Shown here piece by piece: positions 30,183 through 38,932 of a DNA stretch of 64,000 nucleotides. The stretch spans positions 1,060,501 through 1,124,500 of the forward strand of contig NZ_CP028415.1 of NCBI RefSeq assembly GCF_000722765.2. Direction: 5' to 3'. Every line of letters begins with the position of its first letter. Positions within the stretch are counted from its first letter, which is position 1. The notes under the pieces are model-generated. The model ran no database searches. It was not told where the DNA came from and was given only the letters and a program-made list of their open reading frames with translations. The stretch is from Streptococcus mitis. GTDB lineage: Bacteria > Bacillota > Bacilli > Lactobacillales > Streptococcaceae. Made by a program: the position numbers and the translations under genes.

Positions 30183-31031
30183 TTAAAATTCAAACTCAGC
30201 AAGAACATCTTGCCCACTGGTGACCAATTTTGCTCCTTCTTGAATCAAATGATGACAACCGTCTGATAGTCCATCTAAAATACTGCCAGGAATAACAAAG
30301 ACGTCACGCCCTTCTTCCATTGCTCTCTCACAGGTAATGAGACTACCTGAACGCATCTTAGCCTCTGCTACAATCACACCACGACAAAGTCCAGCAATGA
30401 TACGATTTCGGGCAGGAAAATGAAATTTCAGAGGTTGTTCGCCTGGTCCATATTCACTGAGAACCAGATGATCATTTCCGATATAGTCTTGCAAACGTTT
30501 ATTGGCTTTAGGATAAAACACATCCAGCCCTGTTCCAATCACTGCAATGGTTTTTCCGCCATTCTGAAGAGCAGCCATATGAGCTGCTGTGTCAATGCCC
30601 TTGGCTAATCCACTGACGATAACCAGTTCATTTTCCAAGCCCTGAATAACTTTTTCAACTGACTTAACTCCCTGTTTGCTACAAGCACGACTTCCCACGA
30701 CCGCTACCTTCGGGAATTTCAAGAGGTCTAGATTTCCCTTGTAAAATAAAAGCACAGGAGCATCGTATATTTCACTTAAATCCCAAGGATAACAGTCGTC
30801 TAAAATAGAGAAAGATGGAAATTTTTGAAACTCCTTCTCCAAATGCGTATCGTCTATCTGAAAATAACGTTCCATAAAAACAGCTGGATTTCTGCAACCT
30901 GATATATCTGCAATATCACCCAACAAAAGCTCCTGATCAACATTTTCACCGTATTCTAGGACTTTCAAAATCTGTTGATTGGTCAAACCTGATTTTTTTA
31001 ACTTATAGATTTCATAGTTTGTGATTTTCAT
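30183..31031 (-). CDS. dprA: DNA processing protein DprA
   Basis: DprA loads RecA on incoming single-stranded DNA during transformation and helps shut off competence. I choose ATG 31031 (MKITNYEIYKLKKSG, GGAG seven bases upstream), giving 282 residues; a longer frame adds four poorly supported codons. The protein has an N-terminal helical extension and a Rossmann-like core: VAVVGSRACSKQG, VSGLAKGIDTAAHMAAL, TIAVIGTGLDVFYPKANKRL, FPARNRIIAGL and AKMRSGSLITCERAMEEGRDVF. A cin-box at 31065-31072 marks it as a ComX-dependent late competence gene. Confidence 0.96.
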   Translation of the reverse strand: MKITNYEIYKLKKSGLTNQQILKVLEYGENVDQELLLGDIADISGCRNPAVFMERYFQIDDTHLEKEFQKFPSFSILDDCYPWDLSEIYDAPVLLFYKGNLDLLKFPKVAVVGSRACSKQGVKSVEKVIQGLENELVIVSGLAKGIDTAAHMAALQNGGKTIAVIGTGLDVFYPKANKRLQDYIGNDHLVLSEYGPGEQPLKFHFPARNRIIAGLCRGVIVAEAKMRSGSLITCERAMEEGRDVFVIPGSILDGLSDGCHHLIQEGAKLVTSGQDVLAEFEF

Positions 31032-31064
31032 AAATATCTCCATTTCTTTTTCTACTCATCTATT

Positions 31065-31072
31065 TATTCGTA
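31065..31072 (-). promoter_or_regulatory. cin-box (ComX promoter) of dprA
   Basis: The minus strand reads TTTTTTTACGAATA; TACGAATA is the exact combox/cin-box recognised by the alternative sigma factor ComX in pneumococci. It lies 34 bases before the dprA start. Confidence 0.9.
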
Positions 31073-31075
31073 AAA

Positions 31076-31110
31076 AAATCAAAAAAACATCCGACTATTT
31101 TAGCCAGATG
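31076..31110 (-). terminator. Terminator of the lic1 operon
   Basis: Minus strand ACATCTGGCTA / TAGTCGGATGT hairpin with AAA loop (two mismatches) followed by TTTTTTT. It directly precedes the dprA cin-box. Confidence 0.85.
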
Positions 31111-31119
31111 TTGGAATCT

Positions 31120-31809
31120 TTAATTTTCGTTTTTAAGAATTTCTTCTAATTTATGATAATCTTGGACACTATCGATCTCATAGATGCTGTTGCCTTCTAA
31201 TTCTTCAACATAGACATCCAGCTCTTTGATATTATCCTTAACCATATTGTCCCAGTAGAGATCAACAAATTCACCACTTGCATAAGCCTTATCGATAAAG
31301 CTGACAATCTTTTCTGCAGTTGGAGCGTCCCAGAAGGATACACCACTAAGGATGCGGCCTGCCTTACTATCAACAGTAATGTCTTGAACCTTATAGTCAT
31401 CTCCATAGACCAAGAACCATTCGTTGGTACAATCTTCACGATAAACACTAAAATAAGTAGAACGTGTCAAATCATTGCGGAACATATTTTTGAAGAGATA
31501 GTTATCTGCATCAATAACATAGCTGTTGGCCAACTCTTCTTTTACAAGATAGAGAGAGTAAAAGTTATTGTAGTCAGCGTATTTATCATTGAAAACGAGT
31601 CGAACTCCGTATTTCTCTTTTAAATAATCGAATTGTTCTTTAAGATAACCAACAATGATGATGATATCATGGATTCCTTTTTCTTTGAGAAACTCAATCT
31701 GGTATTCAATCAAGGGTTTTTGATTAACCTGAACCAAGGCTTTAGGGGTATTTTCAGTCATAGGACGCAAGCGAGTTCCCAATCCCGCTGCTAAGATGAT
31801 GGCTTTCAC
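31120..31809 (-). CDS. licC: Choline-phosphate cytidylyltransferase
   Basis: LicC makes CDP-choline from phosphocholine and CTP, the donor for decorating teichoic acids. The 229-residue protein has the nucleotidyltransferase start IILAAGLGTRLRPMT (4-18), KPLIEYQIEFL and an acidic metal site in YVIDADNYL. It is the last gene of tarI-tarJ-licA-licB-licC and stands 11 bases after licB. Confidence 0.95.
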   Translation of the reverse strand: MKAIILAAGLGTRLRPMTENTPKALVQVNQKPLIEYQIEFLKEKGIHDIIIIVGYLKEQFDYLKEKYGVRLVFNDKYADYNNFYSLYLVKEELANSYVIDADNYLFKNMFRNDLTRSTYFSVYREDCTNEWFLVYGDDYKVQDITVDSKAGRILSGVSFWDAPTAEKIVSFIDKAYASGEFVDLYWDNMVKDNIKELDVYVEELEGNSIYEIDSVQDYHKLEEILKNEN

Positions 31810-31820
31810 ACGAATCTCCT

Positions 31821-32699
31821 TTATTCTTTAATAATAATATAAACTCCAGCAATGACGACAAGTGACGTAATAATTGTCAGCATATCTAGTGCTGTTCCCA
31901 AGAAGAGAGCTGCAAACAAGACAGTCCAAACTACATAACTCACGTTCAAGCCTGTAGCCTTGGCTGGTTGCAAGCGATTGATAGCGATATAATAAGCCAA
32001 GTAAGAAATCATATCAAAGGCTGCAAAGACAATCATAAGACCTAGCAATTGTCCATTGGCCACTTCTGCAAATGACTGATGAGAGAAGAGCACAATCACA
32101 AGATAGGACAAAAATGAAGTCACTTGACGGATTAAGAGGGCTTCGATTTCACTCAATTCACTTTCCATGGCAAAAGAGCTAAGGACACTCTCACTTCCCC
32201 ATGCAATGGCACAAACCAAAGCACAGAGAATCCCAATGTAGAAGGAATTGACCTGTTCAACCTTATAGGTCTGAGCAATTATCCCTCCAATAATCAAGAC
32301 AATGCCGAATACAGTATTTTTCGAAATCTTGTGCTTCAAAAAGAAGAAAGCCAATAAAACTGAAATCGCAGGATAAATAGCCGATACTGATGAAGCTAAG
32401 GAACTTCCGATATACTTAACCGCATAAAGATTGGCCTGCATACCTATAGGGCCTGCTAGCAAGGCTCCGATGATAACACTGACATTACGAATATTTAAGA
32501 AAATTGAGAGACGAACTTTTCCTTCTTTTACCAAGAGAAAAGCTAGTAAGATAAAGATACTCAAGAAATCATGAGCAGCGGCTACCACAAAGGGCGACAA
32601 ATCTGTAAAAATCGAAAAGATATAAGCACTAATCGTTAGACCTAAACCCCAGAAAACACCTGAGAGTAGACCAAAGGAAACTCCATTTTTATTTTTCAT
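31821..32699 (-). CDS. licB: Choline transporter LicB (EamA/DMT family)
   Basis: The 292-residue protein starts best at ATG 32699 (MKNKNGVSFG), five bases after GGAGG; the four extra upstream codons lie inside licA. It has ten hydrophobic segments in two EamA-type halves, as expected for this drug/metabolite transporter family. LicB imports choline for phosphorylation by LicA, which is encoded just before it with an 11-base overlap. Confidence 0.93.
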   Translation of the reverse strand: MKNKNGVSFGLLSGVFWGLGLTISAYIFSIFTDLSPFVVAAAHDFLSIFILLAFLLVKEGKVRLSIFLNIRNVSVIIGALLAGPIGMQANLYAVKYIGSSLASSVSAIYPAISVLLAFFFLKHKISKNTVFGIVLIIGGIIAQTYKVEQVNSFYIGILCALVCAIAWGSESVLSSFAMESELSEIEALLIRQVTSFLSYLVIVLFSHQSFAEVANGQLLGLMIVFAAFDMISYLAYYIAINRLQPAKATGLNVSYVVWTVLFAALFLGTALDMLTIITSLVVIAGVYIIIKE

Positions 32700-33558
32700 A
32701 TGAACCTCCATAATTAGCCAGACCTTTAACAGCTCTTTGGTAACGATTCACACCATAGTCACCAAAATCTGCACCTTGCTCTTCCTTATAGACAGTCCAT
32801 AGACTCCAAATAGTATCTTGTAAAATTTTATAAATGGCAATCTTTTCTCGAGAGACAGGTGTTCGCTCACTCTCATAGTGAGATAAGAAAGCTTCTTCCT
32901 CTTGATGAGTGAATTCAGACTCTAAAAAGAGGGCAGCCAAATCCCACATTGGATCGTTCATTGATGAATATTCCCAGTCAATCAAATAAAGTCGTCCTTG
33001 AGGTGATTCGATAAAGTTTTCAGGCACCAAATCGATATGACAAGATTTTCTGTCAACACCTAAGTCAGCCAGTCTTTTCTCTAAGGAGAAGACTTCTTCT
33101 CGAACAGCTTCATAGTTGGCATAAGGGATTTTTTCCTCAATCAAAGATTCGTATTTTTTGATTTCTTCAAAAGGAGCAAATTCTCCCCTTAATTCCTTTC
33201 CAGATGCATGGATAGTTTGTAAAATTGGAGCAATTTTATCAAATTTGGTCTTGATTGACGTTGAATCCAGCGTAATCGCAGATTCGATATACTCATTTAC
33301 TTTGATACCAGCTTCAATATCAAAAAGATAATTTTTGACATCTAGGTCTAAATCTTTAAGTAATTCAAGATTGTACTTTTCATCTTGACGATTGATCAGT
33401 TTTTCAGTCCCTTTACCAAATAACTTAACAATGTATTGCTTATTTGTTGTTTTGACCAAATAGTTTTGATTGGTCATTCCCCCCAGTTGTTCAACACTGA
33501 GGACTTCCTCTTCTTCACTAAGTAAGGAAGAAATTTTTTCTTTAATGATTTTCTCCAC
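32689..33558 (-). CDS. licA: Choline kinase
   Basis: LicA phosphorylates choline with ATP. The 289-residue protein follows the choline/ethanolamine kinase (APH-like) fold: GGMTNQNYLVK for ATP binding, the catalytic HIDLVPENF (H-x-D-x-x-x-x-N, about 187-195) and LIDWEYSSMNDPMWDLA for magnesium. The middle gene of the lic1 operon, 16 bases after tarJ. Confidence 0.95.
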   Translation of the reverse strand: MEKIIKEKISSLLSEEEEVLSVEQLGGMTNQNYLVKTTNKQYIVKLFGKGTEKLINRQDEKYNLELLKDLDLDVKNYLFDIEAGIKVNEYIESAITLDSTSIKTKFDKIAPILQTIHASGKELRGEFAPFEEIKKYESLIEEKIPYANYEAVREEVFSLEKRLADLGVDRKSCHIDLVPENFIESPQGRLYLIDWEYSSMNDPMWDLAALFLESEFTHQEEEAFLSHYESERTPVSREKIAIYKILQDTIWSLWTVYKEEQGADFGDYGVNRYQRAVKGLANYGGSYEK

Positions 33559-33574
33559 AATTAACCTCCAGGAC

Positions 33575-34597
33575 TTATACTTCCCACTTAAACACTGTTT
33601 TAAAGGCTGTGTTTAAATCGGTCGCAAAGACACGGTGAATATCTTTAATTTCTCTTACAGGTTCTTCTAGATAAAGGATATTTTTAAGACGATTTGCAAA
33701 TTTCTTGACTTCCATCATTTGGATTGCATTTTCAAAATCAATGCGACCAGAACGAGAGGAACCAACCAAGAGCAAGCCTTTTTCTAAGGCATCGCGTGTA
33801 TTGAGATTGACTTTATACTCGCTAACGCCCATCATGAGAATCGTTCCCTGAGGACGAATGTAGCGAATCAGGTCATTAATAGCTGGTCCAGTACCATCAC
33901 CACCACAACACTCAAAAGCATGGTCAAAGGCCAAATCTTCAGGAATATTATCAGTAATATAGCATTCCTTAGCAAAAGAGAAGAGTTCCAACTTTTCCCA
34001 ATGACGACCAATAACCACAATCTCTGCTTCTGGCAAAGTATAGTTGATAATATTAGCAACTACAAAAGCTAAACTTCCATCTCCGATAACAGCGATTCGG
34101 TCCCGCTTGCTATGAGCAAGGGTCAATAGACGATTCATAGCGTGCATGCCGACACTGACAAACTCTGTAATGGCTGCAACCGTATCTTCGATAGCATCAT
34201 AAGCCACCACACGATCTTTAGGGAGAGAAACAAACTCTCTCATAAAGCCATCAAATCCACTAGACAAGAAATGAGTCCCTGTCATGTAGTTTTCATAGAA
34301 TTCTTCATCACTCTGCATAGGAGGCTGATTGGGAATCATGACAACTTTTTGCCCAACCTCGTAGGTTCCCGTCGGGTCAGAAATAACGGTTCCACATGAC
34401 TCGTGAATCATTGCCATTGGAAGCTTTTTATTCAAAATCTTGGGATCACGTTTTCCCTGGTAGTAACGCTGATCCGCATGACAGACAGCCATGTAGTTGG
34501 GACGGATGAGGATATGATTCTCTTGGTCAATAACCTCTTCCTGATATTTGACATTGATAAACTTGGGCTTAGTCAGTTGATAAATTTGATTAATCAT
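33575..34597 (-). CDS. tarJ: Ribulose-5-phosphate reductase TarJ
   Basis: TarJ reduces ribulose 5-phosphate to ribitol 5-phosphate, a building unit of pneumococcal teichoic acid. I start it at ATG 34597 (MINQIYQLTKPK, 340 residues) because the longer frame begins with TTG inside tarI. It is a medium-chain dehydrogenase: CHADQRYYQG (zinc-site region), HESCGTVI, and the NADPH-binding RIAVIGDGSLAFVVANII. The start overlaps the end of tarI, its pathway partner. Confidence 0.93.
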   Translation of the reverse strand: MINQIYQLTKPKFINVKYQEEVIDQENHILIRPNYMAVCHADQRYYQGKRDPKILNKKLPMAMIHESCGTVISDPTGTYEVGQKVVMIPNQPPMQSDEEFYENYMTGTHFLSSGFDGFMREFVSLPKDRVVAYDAIEDTVAAITEFVSVGMHAMNRLLTLAHSKRDRIAVIGDGSLAFVVANIINYTLPEAEIVVIGRHWEKLELFSFAKECYITDNIPEDLAFDHAFECCGGDGTGPAINDLIRYIRPQGTILMMGVSEYKVNLNTRDALEKGLLLVGSSRSGRIDFENAIQMMEVKKFANRLKNILYLEEPVREIKDIHRVFATDLNTAFKTVFKWEV

Positions 34598-34601
34598 ATC
34601 A

Positions 34602-35309
34602 CTAGTCTTTCTCAATCATACTTTTTGCAATCTTCAAATCTGTCACTGTTGTGATTTTTAGGTTTGAGTATTCGCCCTTAGCCAAGGCCACATCTTTTCC
34701 TTTAATGACAAAGATTTTACATGCATCTGTTAAGATTTCCTTCTCTTCAACAGAAAGAGAGCCATAAAGATCCATGAAGTCCTTGCAACGGAATGTTTGA
34801 GGTGTTTGTCCTTGATAGAGGTGAGCACGATTTGGAATATCTGTAATGAATTGACCGTTAGTACTTTCAACGATAGTATCAACAGCTTCTACCACTGTGT
34901 CCACTGCGTCATGATTTTGAGCAAGTTGGATATTGTCCTGAATCATGCGAAGCGTAATAAATGGGCGAACAGAATCGTGGGTAATAACGATATCCTCTGG
35001 AGTAAGCGGACGATAAGCATCAATGGCTTCAATGATTTTCTCAATACTTGTATTGCGGTCAGCACCACCTTTTGTAATGATGATACGTTCCTTATGAAGA
35101 GGTAGATATTTATCTACAAGATCCTCTGCATGGGAAACCCAGTCTCCATGAACCCCAACTACAATTTTTTCAATGCTTGGTTCCAAGACAAATTTTTCAA
35201 TTGTATGAATCAAAATAGGTCGATCACCTAGCTCTAAAAATTGTTTTGGCAAGTTACTGATCCCCATGCGTGTGCCAGTTCCACCAGCAAGAATTCCTGC
35301 ATAAATCAT
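34602..35309 (-). CDS. tarI: Ribitol-5-phosphate cytidylyltransferase
   Basis: TarI turns ribitol 5-phosphate and CTP into CDP-ribitol. The 235-residue protein of the IspD/TarI family begins AGILAGGTGTRMGISNLPKQFL, with the CTP loop GGTGTRMG (9-16), and has VITHDSVRPFITLRM and the C-terminal LKITTVTDLKIAKSM. First gene of the lic1 operon, whose promoter lies at 35351-35379. Confidence 0.95.
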   Translation of the reverse strand: MIYAGILAGGTGTRMGISNLPKQFLELGDRPILIHTIEKFVLEPSIEKIVVGVHGDWVSHAEDLVDKYLPLHKERIIITKGGADRNTSIEKIIEAIDAYRPLTPEDIVITHDSVRPFITLRMIQDNIQLAQNHDAVDTVVEAVDTIVESTNGQFITDIPNRAHLYQGQTPQTFRCKDFMDLYGSLSVEEKEILTDACKIFVIKGKDVALAKGEYSNLKITTVTDLKIAKSMIEKD

Positions 35310-35350
35310 CTATTTTCTCCTTTGTCTTACTAAAAAAACTTATTCTCTCT

Positions 35351-35379
35351 ATTATACCACAATCTAGTCCTATTATGAA
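35351..35379 (-). promoter_or_regulatory. Proximal promoter of the lic1 (tarIJ-licABC) operon
   Basis: Minus strand extended -10 TGG-TATAAT (35351-35356) and TTCATA (35374-35379) 17 bases upstream, about 45 bases before the tarI start. Confidence 0.65.
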
Positions 35380-35520
35380 AGAAATACCGAACCTCCCGTT
35401 CTAGAATAGGAGGAATTAAGCAGCTCTATTATTCAAATAATCTAGACCATTTCTAATAATAACCAGGAATTCTGTAGCAATTACTAATAAATGGCTGTGA
35501 AATTTTAGAGTTCTTCAGAA

Positions 35521-35548
35521 TAATATACTTTCCTTAAAGAAAACTTAA
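35521..35548 (-). promoter_or_regulatory. CiaR-type direct repeat and distal lic1 promoter
   Basis: The minus strand carries TTTAAG-TTTTC-TTTAAG (35532-35548), an exact match to the CiaR binding pattern TTTAAG-N5-TTTAAG. Five bases downstream is TATATT (35521-35526), a possible -10. The lic operon is a known member of the CiaRH regulon in pneumococci, so this is probably its second, CiaR-driven promoter. Confidence 0.8.
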
Positions 35549-35585
35549 AATTAAGATTTGAAACTTCAAAGTGATTACTTGACTT

Positions 35586-35690
35586 ATACTCAATGAAAAT
35601 CAAAAAGCAAACTAGGAAGCTAGCCGTAAGCTGTACTTGAGTACGGTAAGGCGACGCTGACGTGGTTTGAATTTGATTTTCGAAGAGTAT
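35586..35690. repeat. BOX element (boxA plus boxC, no boxB)
   Basis: It begins ATACTCAATGAAAATCAAAA, contains GTACGGTAAGGCGACGCTGA and CGTGGTTTGAA, and ends TTTTCGAAGAGTAT: boxC and boxA joined directly, 105 bases. It lies between the CiaR site and the tacF promoter in the 35310-35750 divergent region. Confidence 0.93.
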
Positions 35691-35722
35691 TACTGCCCTT
35701 CATTTCTTATTAGCTGACTTTA

Positions 35723-35731
35723 TGATATAAT
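35723..35731 (+). promoter_or_regulatory. Extended -10 promoter of tacF
   Basis: TGA-TATAAT at 35723-35731, 19 bases before the tacF ATG, with ATGAGGT as ribosome site. No recognisable -35. Confidence 0.65.
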
Positions 35732-35750
35732 GAAAAATGAGGTAAATTGA

Positions 35751-37238
35751 ATGAAAAGTATAAAATTAAATGCTCTATCTTATATGGGAATTCGTGTCTT
35801 GAATATTATTTTTCCCATCTTAACTGGTACCTACGTCGCGCGTGTCTTGGACCGAACTGACTATGGTTACTTCAACTCAGTTGACACTATTTTGTCATTT
35901 TTCTTACCCTTTGCGACTTATGGGGTCTATAACTACGGTTTACGGGCCATCAGTAATGTCAAGGATAACAAAAAAGATCTGAATAGAACCTTCTCCAGTC
36001 TTTTTTATTTGTGCATAGCTTGTACGATTTTGACCACCGCTGTCTATATCCTAGCCTATCCCCTCTTCTTTACAGATAATCCAATCGTCAAAAAAGTCTA
36101 CCTTGTTATGGGGATTCAACTCATTGCCCAGATTTTTTCAATCGAATGGGTTAATGAAGCTCTGGAAAATTACAGTTTTCTCTTTTACAAGACTGCCTTT
36201 ATCCGTATCCTGATGCTGGTCTCTATTTTCCTGTTTGTCAAAAATGAGCACGATATTGTTGTCTATACACTGGTGATGAGTTTATCGACACTAATTAACT
36301 ACCTAATAAGTTATTTTTGGATTAAAAGAGACATTAAGCTTGTTAAGATTCACCTAAGTGATTTTAAACCGCTCTTTCTCCCTCTAACAGCCATGTTGGT
36401 CTTTGCCAATGCCAATATGCTCTTCACTTTTTTGGATCGTCTCTTCCTCGTTAAAACAGGGATTGATGTTAACGTTAGTTACTATACCATGGCTCAACGA
36501 ATTGTGACCGTTATAGCTGGTGTTGTAACAGGAGCTATCGGAGTAAGTGTGCCACGTCTTAGTTACTATCTAGGAAAAGGCGATAAGAAAGCTTATGTCG
36601 CACTTGTTAACAGAGGCAGTCGAATCTTTAATTTCTTTATCATTCCACTCAGTTTCGGACTCATGGTTTTAGGACCAAATGCCATCCTACTTTACGGTAG
36701 TGAAAAATATATCGGAGGCGGTATCTTAACCTCTCTCTTCGCTTTTCGTACGATTATCCTAGCACTAGATACCATTCTTGGTTCCCAAATTCTCTTTACA
36801 AATGGCTATGAAAAACGTATCACAGTTTACACAGTCTTTGCTGGGCTACTCAATTTGGGTTTAAATAGTCTCCTCTTTTTCAACAATATCGTGGCTCCTG
36901 AATACTACTTACTGACAACTATGCTATCAGAGGCCTCTCTACTTGTTTTCTATATCATTTTCATCCATAGAAAACAACTCATCCACTTAGGACATATCTT
37001 TAGCTATACTGTTCGATACTCGCTCTTTTCACTTTCCTTTGTAGGAATTTATTTCCTGATTAATTTCTTGTATCCTGTGGATATGGTCATTAATTTGCCA
37101 TTTTTGATTAATACTGGTTTGATTGTCTTGCTATCAGCCATCTCTTATATTGGTCTACTTGCCTTCACCAAAGATAGCATTTTCTATGAATTTTTAAACC
37201 ATGTCCTAGCCTTAAAAAATAAATTCAAAAAATCATAG
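35751..37238 (+). CDS. tacF: Teichoic acid repeat-unit flippase TacF
   Basis: TacF is proposed to move choline-loaded teichoic acid chains across the membrane and thereby makes growth choline-dependent. The 495-residue protein has 12 to 14 membrane segments and the polysaccharide-flippase (MVF/MATE-like) N-terminus NIIFPILTGTYVARVLDRTDYG, noted here as FPILTGTYVARVL. It is the first gene of tacF-licD1-licD2, divergent from the lic1 operon across the BOX and CiaR region. Confidence 0.92.
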   Translation: MKSIKLNALSYMGIRVLNIIFPILTGTYVARVLDRTDYGYFNSVDTILSFFLPFATYGVYNYGLRAISNVKDNKKDLNRTFSSLFYLCIACTILTTAVYILAYPLFFTDNPIVKKVYLVMGIQLIAQIFSIEWVNEALENYSFLFYKTAFIRILMLVSIFLFVKNEHDIVVYTLVMSLSTLINYLISYFWIKRDIKLVKIHLSDFKPLFLPLTAMLVFANANMLFTFLDRLFLVKTGIDVNVSYYTMAQRIVTVIAGVVTGAIGVSVPRLSYYLGKGDKKAYVALVNRGSRIFNFFIIPLSFGLMVLGPNAILLYGSEKYIGGGILTSLFAFRTIILALDTILGSQILFTNGYEKRITVYTVFAGLLNLGLNSLLFFNNIVAPEYYLLTTMLSEASLLVFYIIFIHRKQLIHLGHIFSYTVRYSLFSLSFVGIYFLINFLYPVDMVINLPFLINTGLIVLLSAISYIGLLAFTKDSIFYEFLNHVLALKNKFKKS

Positions 37239-37247
37239 GAGTTTAGA

Positions 37248-38051
37248 ATGAAACAACTAACCATTGAAGATGCCAAACAAATTGAATTAGAAATTTTGGA
37301 TTATATTGATACTCTCTGTAAAAAGCACAATATCAACTATATTATTAACTACGGTACTCTGATTGGGGCAGTTCGACATGAGGGCTTTATCCCTTGGGAC
37401 GACGATATTGATCTGTCCATGCCTCGAGAAGACTACCAACGATTTATAAACATTTTTCAAAAGGAAAAAAGCAAATATAAGCTCCTATCCTTAGAAACTG
37501 ATAAGAACTACTTTAACAACTTTATCAAAATAACCGACAGTACGACCAAAATCATTGATACTCGAAATACAAAAACCTATGATTCTGGTGTTTTTATCGA
37601 TATTTTCCCTATGGATCGCTTTGATGATCCTAAGGTCATTGATACTTGTTATAAACTGGAAAGCTTCAAACTTCTGTCTTTCAGTAAACACAAAAATATT
37701 GTCTATAAGGATAGCCTCTTAAAAGATTGGATACGAACAGCCTTTTGGTTGCTCCTTCGACCGGTTTCTCCTCGTTATTTCGCACATAAAATCGAGAAAG
37801 AAATTCAAAAATATAGTCGTGAGAATGGTCAGTATATGGCCTTTATCCCTTCTAAATTTAAGGAAAAGGAAGTATTCCCAAGTGGTACCTTTGATAAAAC
37901 AATTGATTTACCCTTTGAAAATTTAAGCCTTCCAGCACCTGAAAAATTTGATACTATTTTGACACAATTTTATGGAGATTATATGACCCTACCACCAGAA
38001 GAAAAACGCTTCTACAGTCATGAATTTCACGCTTATAAATTGGAGGATTAG
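37248..38051 (+). CDS. licD1: Phosphocholine transferase LicD1
   Basis: LicD enzymes move phosphocholine from CDP-choline to the teichoic acid repeat. The 267-residue protein has the LicD core YGTLIGAVRHEGFIPWDDDIDLSM, with the metal-binding DDDID near residue 50, and VFIDIFPMDRFDD. It is nine bases after tacF and two bases before licD2, to which it is clearly paralogous. Confidence 0.94.
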   Translation: MKQLTIEDAKQIELEILDYIDTLCKKHNINYIINYGTLIGAVRHEGFIPWDDDIDLSMPREDYQRFINIFQKEKSKYKLLSLETDKNYFNNFIKITDSTTKIIDTRNTKTYDSGVFIDIFPMDRFDDPKVIDTCYKLESFKLLSFSKHKNIVYKDSLLKDWIRTAFWLLLRPVSPRYFAHKIEKEIQKYSRENGQYMAFIPSKFKEKEVFPSGTFDKTIDLPFENLSLPAPEKFDTILTQFYGDYMTLPPEEKRFYSHEFHAYKLED

Positions 38052-38052
38052 G

Positions 38053-38862
38053 ATGCAATATTTAGAAAAAGAAGAAATTAAAGAAATTCAACTAGCCCTG
38101 CTAGACTATATTGATGAGACTTGTAAGAAACATGATATTCCTTATTTTCTAAGTTATGGAACCATGCTTGGAGCTATCCGCCACAAAGGTATGATTCCAT
38201 GGGATGATGATATTGATATTTCTCTCTATCGTGAAGATTATGAGCGCTTATTGAAGATTATTGAGGAAGAAAACCATCCACGTTATAAGGTTCTCTCCTA
38301 CGACACTTCTTCTTGGTACTTCCATAATTTCGCATCGATTTTGGATACTTCTACTGTTATCGAAGACCATGTTAAGTACAAGCGTCATGACACCAGTCTC
38401 TTTATCGATGTCTTCCCAATTGATCGCTTTACAGACTTGAGCATTGTCGACAAGAGTTATAAGTATGTAGCCCTTCGTCAACTAGCTTATATCAAAAAAT
38501 CACGTGCAGTTCACGGTGATAGCAAGTTAAAAGACTTTCTAAGATTATGTAGCTGGTACGCTCTCCGATTGGTCAATCCCCGTTACTTTTACAAGAAAAT
38601 TGATCAGCTAGTCAAAAATGCTGCAACCAACACTCCTCAATATGAGGGAGGAATTGGTATTGGTAAAGAAGGAATGAAAGAAGTCTTCCCAATTGACACC
38701 TTTAAAGAACTGATTTTAACTGAGTTTGAAGGCCGTATGTTGCCCGTCCCTAAAAAATATGATCAATTTTTAACCCAGATGTATGGGGATTATATGACAC
38801 CACCATCAAAAGAAATGCAAGAGTGGTATAGCCACAGTATTAAAGCTTATCGCAAAAGCTGA
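38053..38862 (+). CDS. licD2: Phosphocholine transferase LicD2
   Basis: Paralog of LicD1 that adds the second phosphocholine of the repeat. I use ATG 38053 (MQYLEKEEIKEI, 269 residues) with GGAGG upstream; the longer frame starts inside licD1. The LicD motif GTMLGAIRHKGMIPWDDDID and LFIDVFPIDRFTD are present. A strong terminator follows. Confidence 0.94.
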   Translation: MQYLEKEEIKEIQLALLDYIDETCKKHDIPYFLSYGTMLGAIRHKGMIPWDDDIDISLYREDYERLLKIIEEENHPRYKVLSYDTSSWYFHNFASILDTSTVIEDHVKYKRHDTSLFIDVFPIDRFTDLSIVDKSYKYVALRQLAYIKKSRAVHGDSKLKDFLRLCSWYALRLVNPRYFYKKIDQLVKNAATNTPQYEGGIGIGKEGMKEVFPIDTFKELILTEFEGRMLPVPKKYDQFLTQMYGDYMTPPSKEMQEWYSHSIKAYRKS

Positions 38863-38895
38863 TTAAGCAGTAGTTTACAAGAAAAAATATAACAA

Positions 38896-38929
38896 AAAAA
38901 GAGAAGATCGTTACACCTTCTCTTTTTTC
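38896..38929. terminator. Bidirectional terminator between licD2 and carB
   Basis: AAAAAGAGAAG and CTTCTCTTTTT form a perfect 11-base stem with a 10-base loop; T-rich on both strands. It ends both the licD and the car transcripts. Confidence 0.9.
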
Positions 38930-38932
38930 TAT

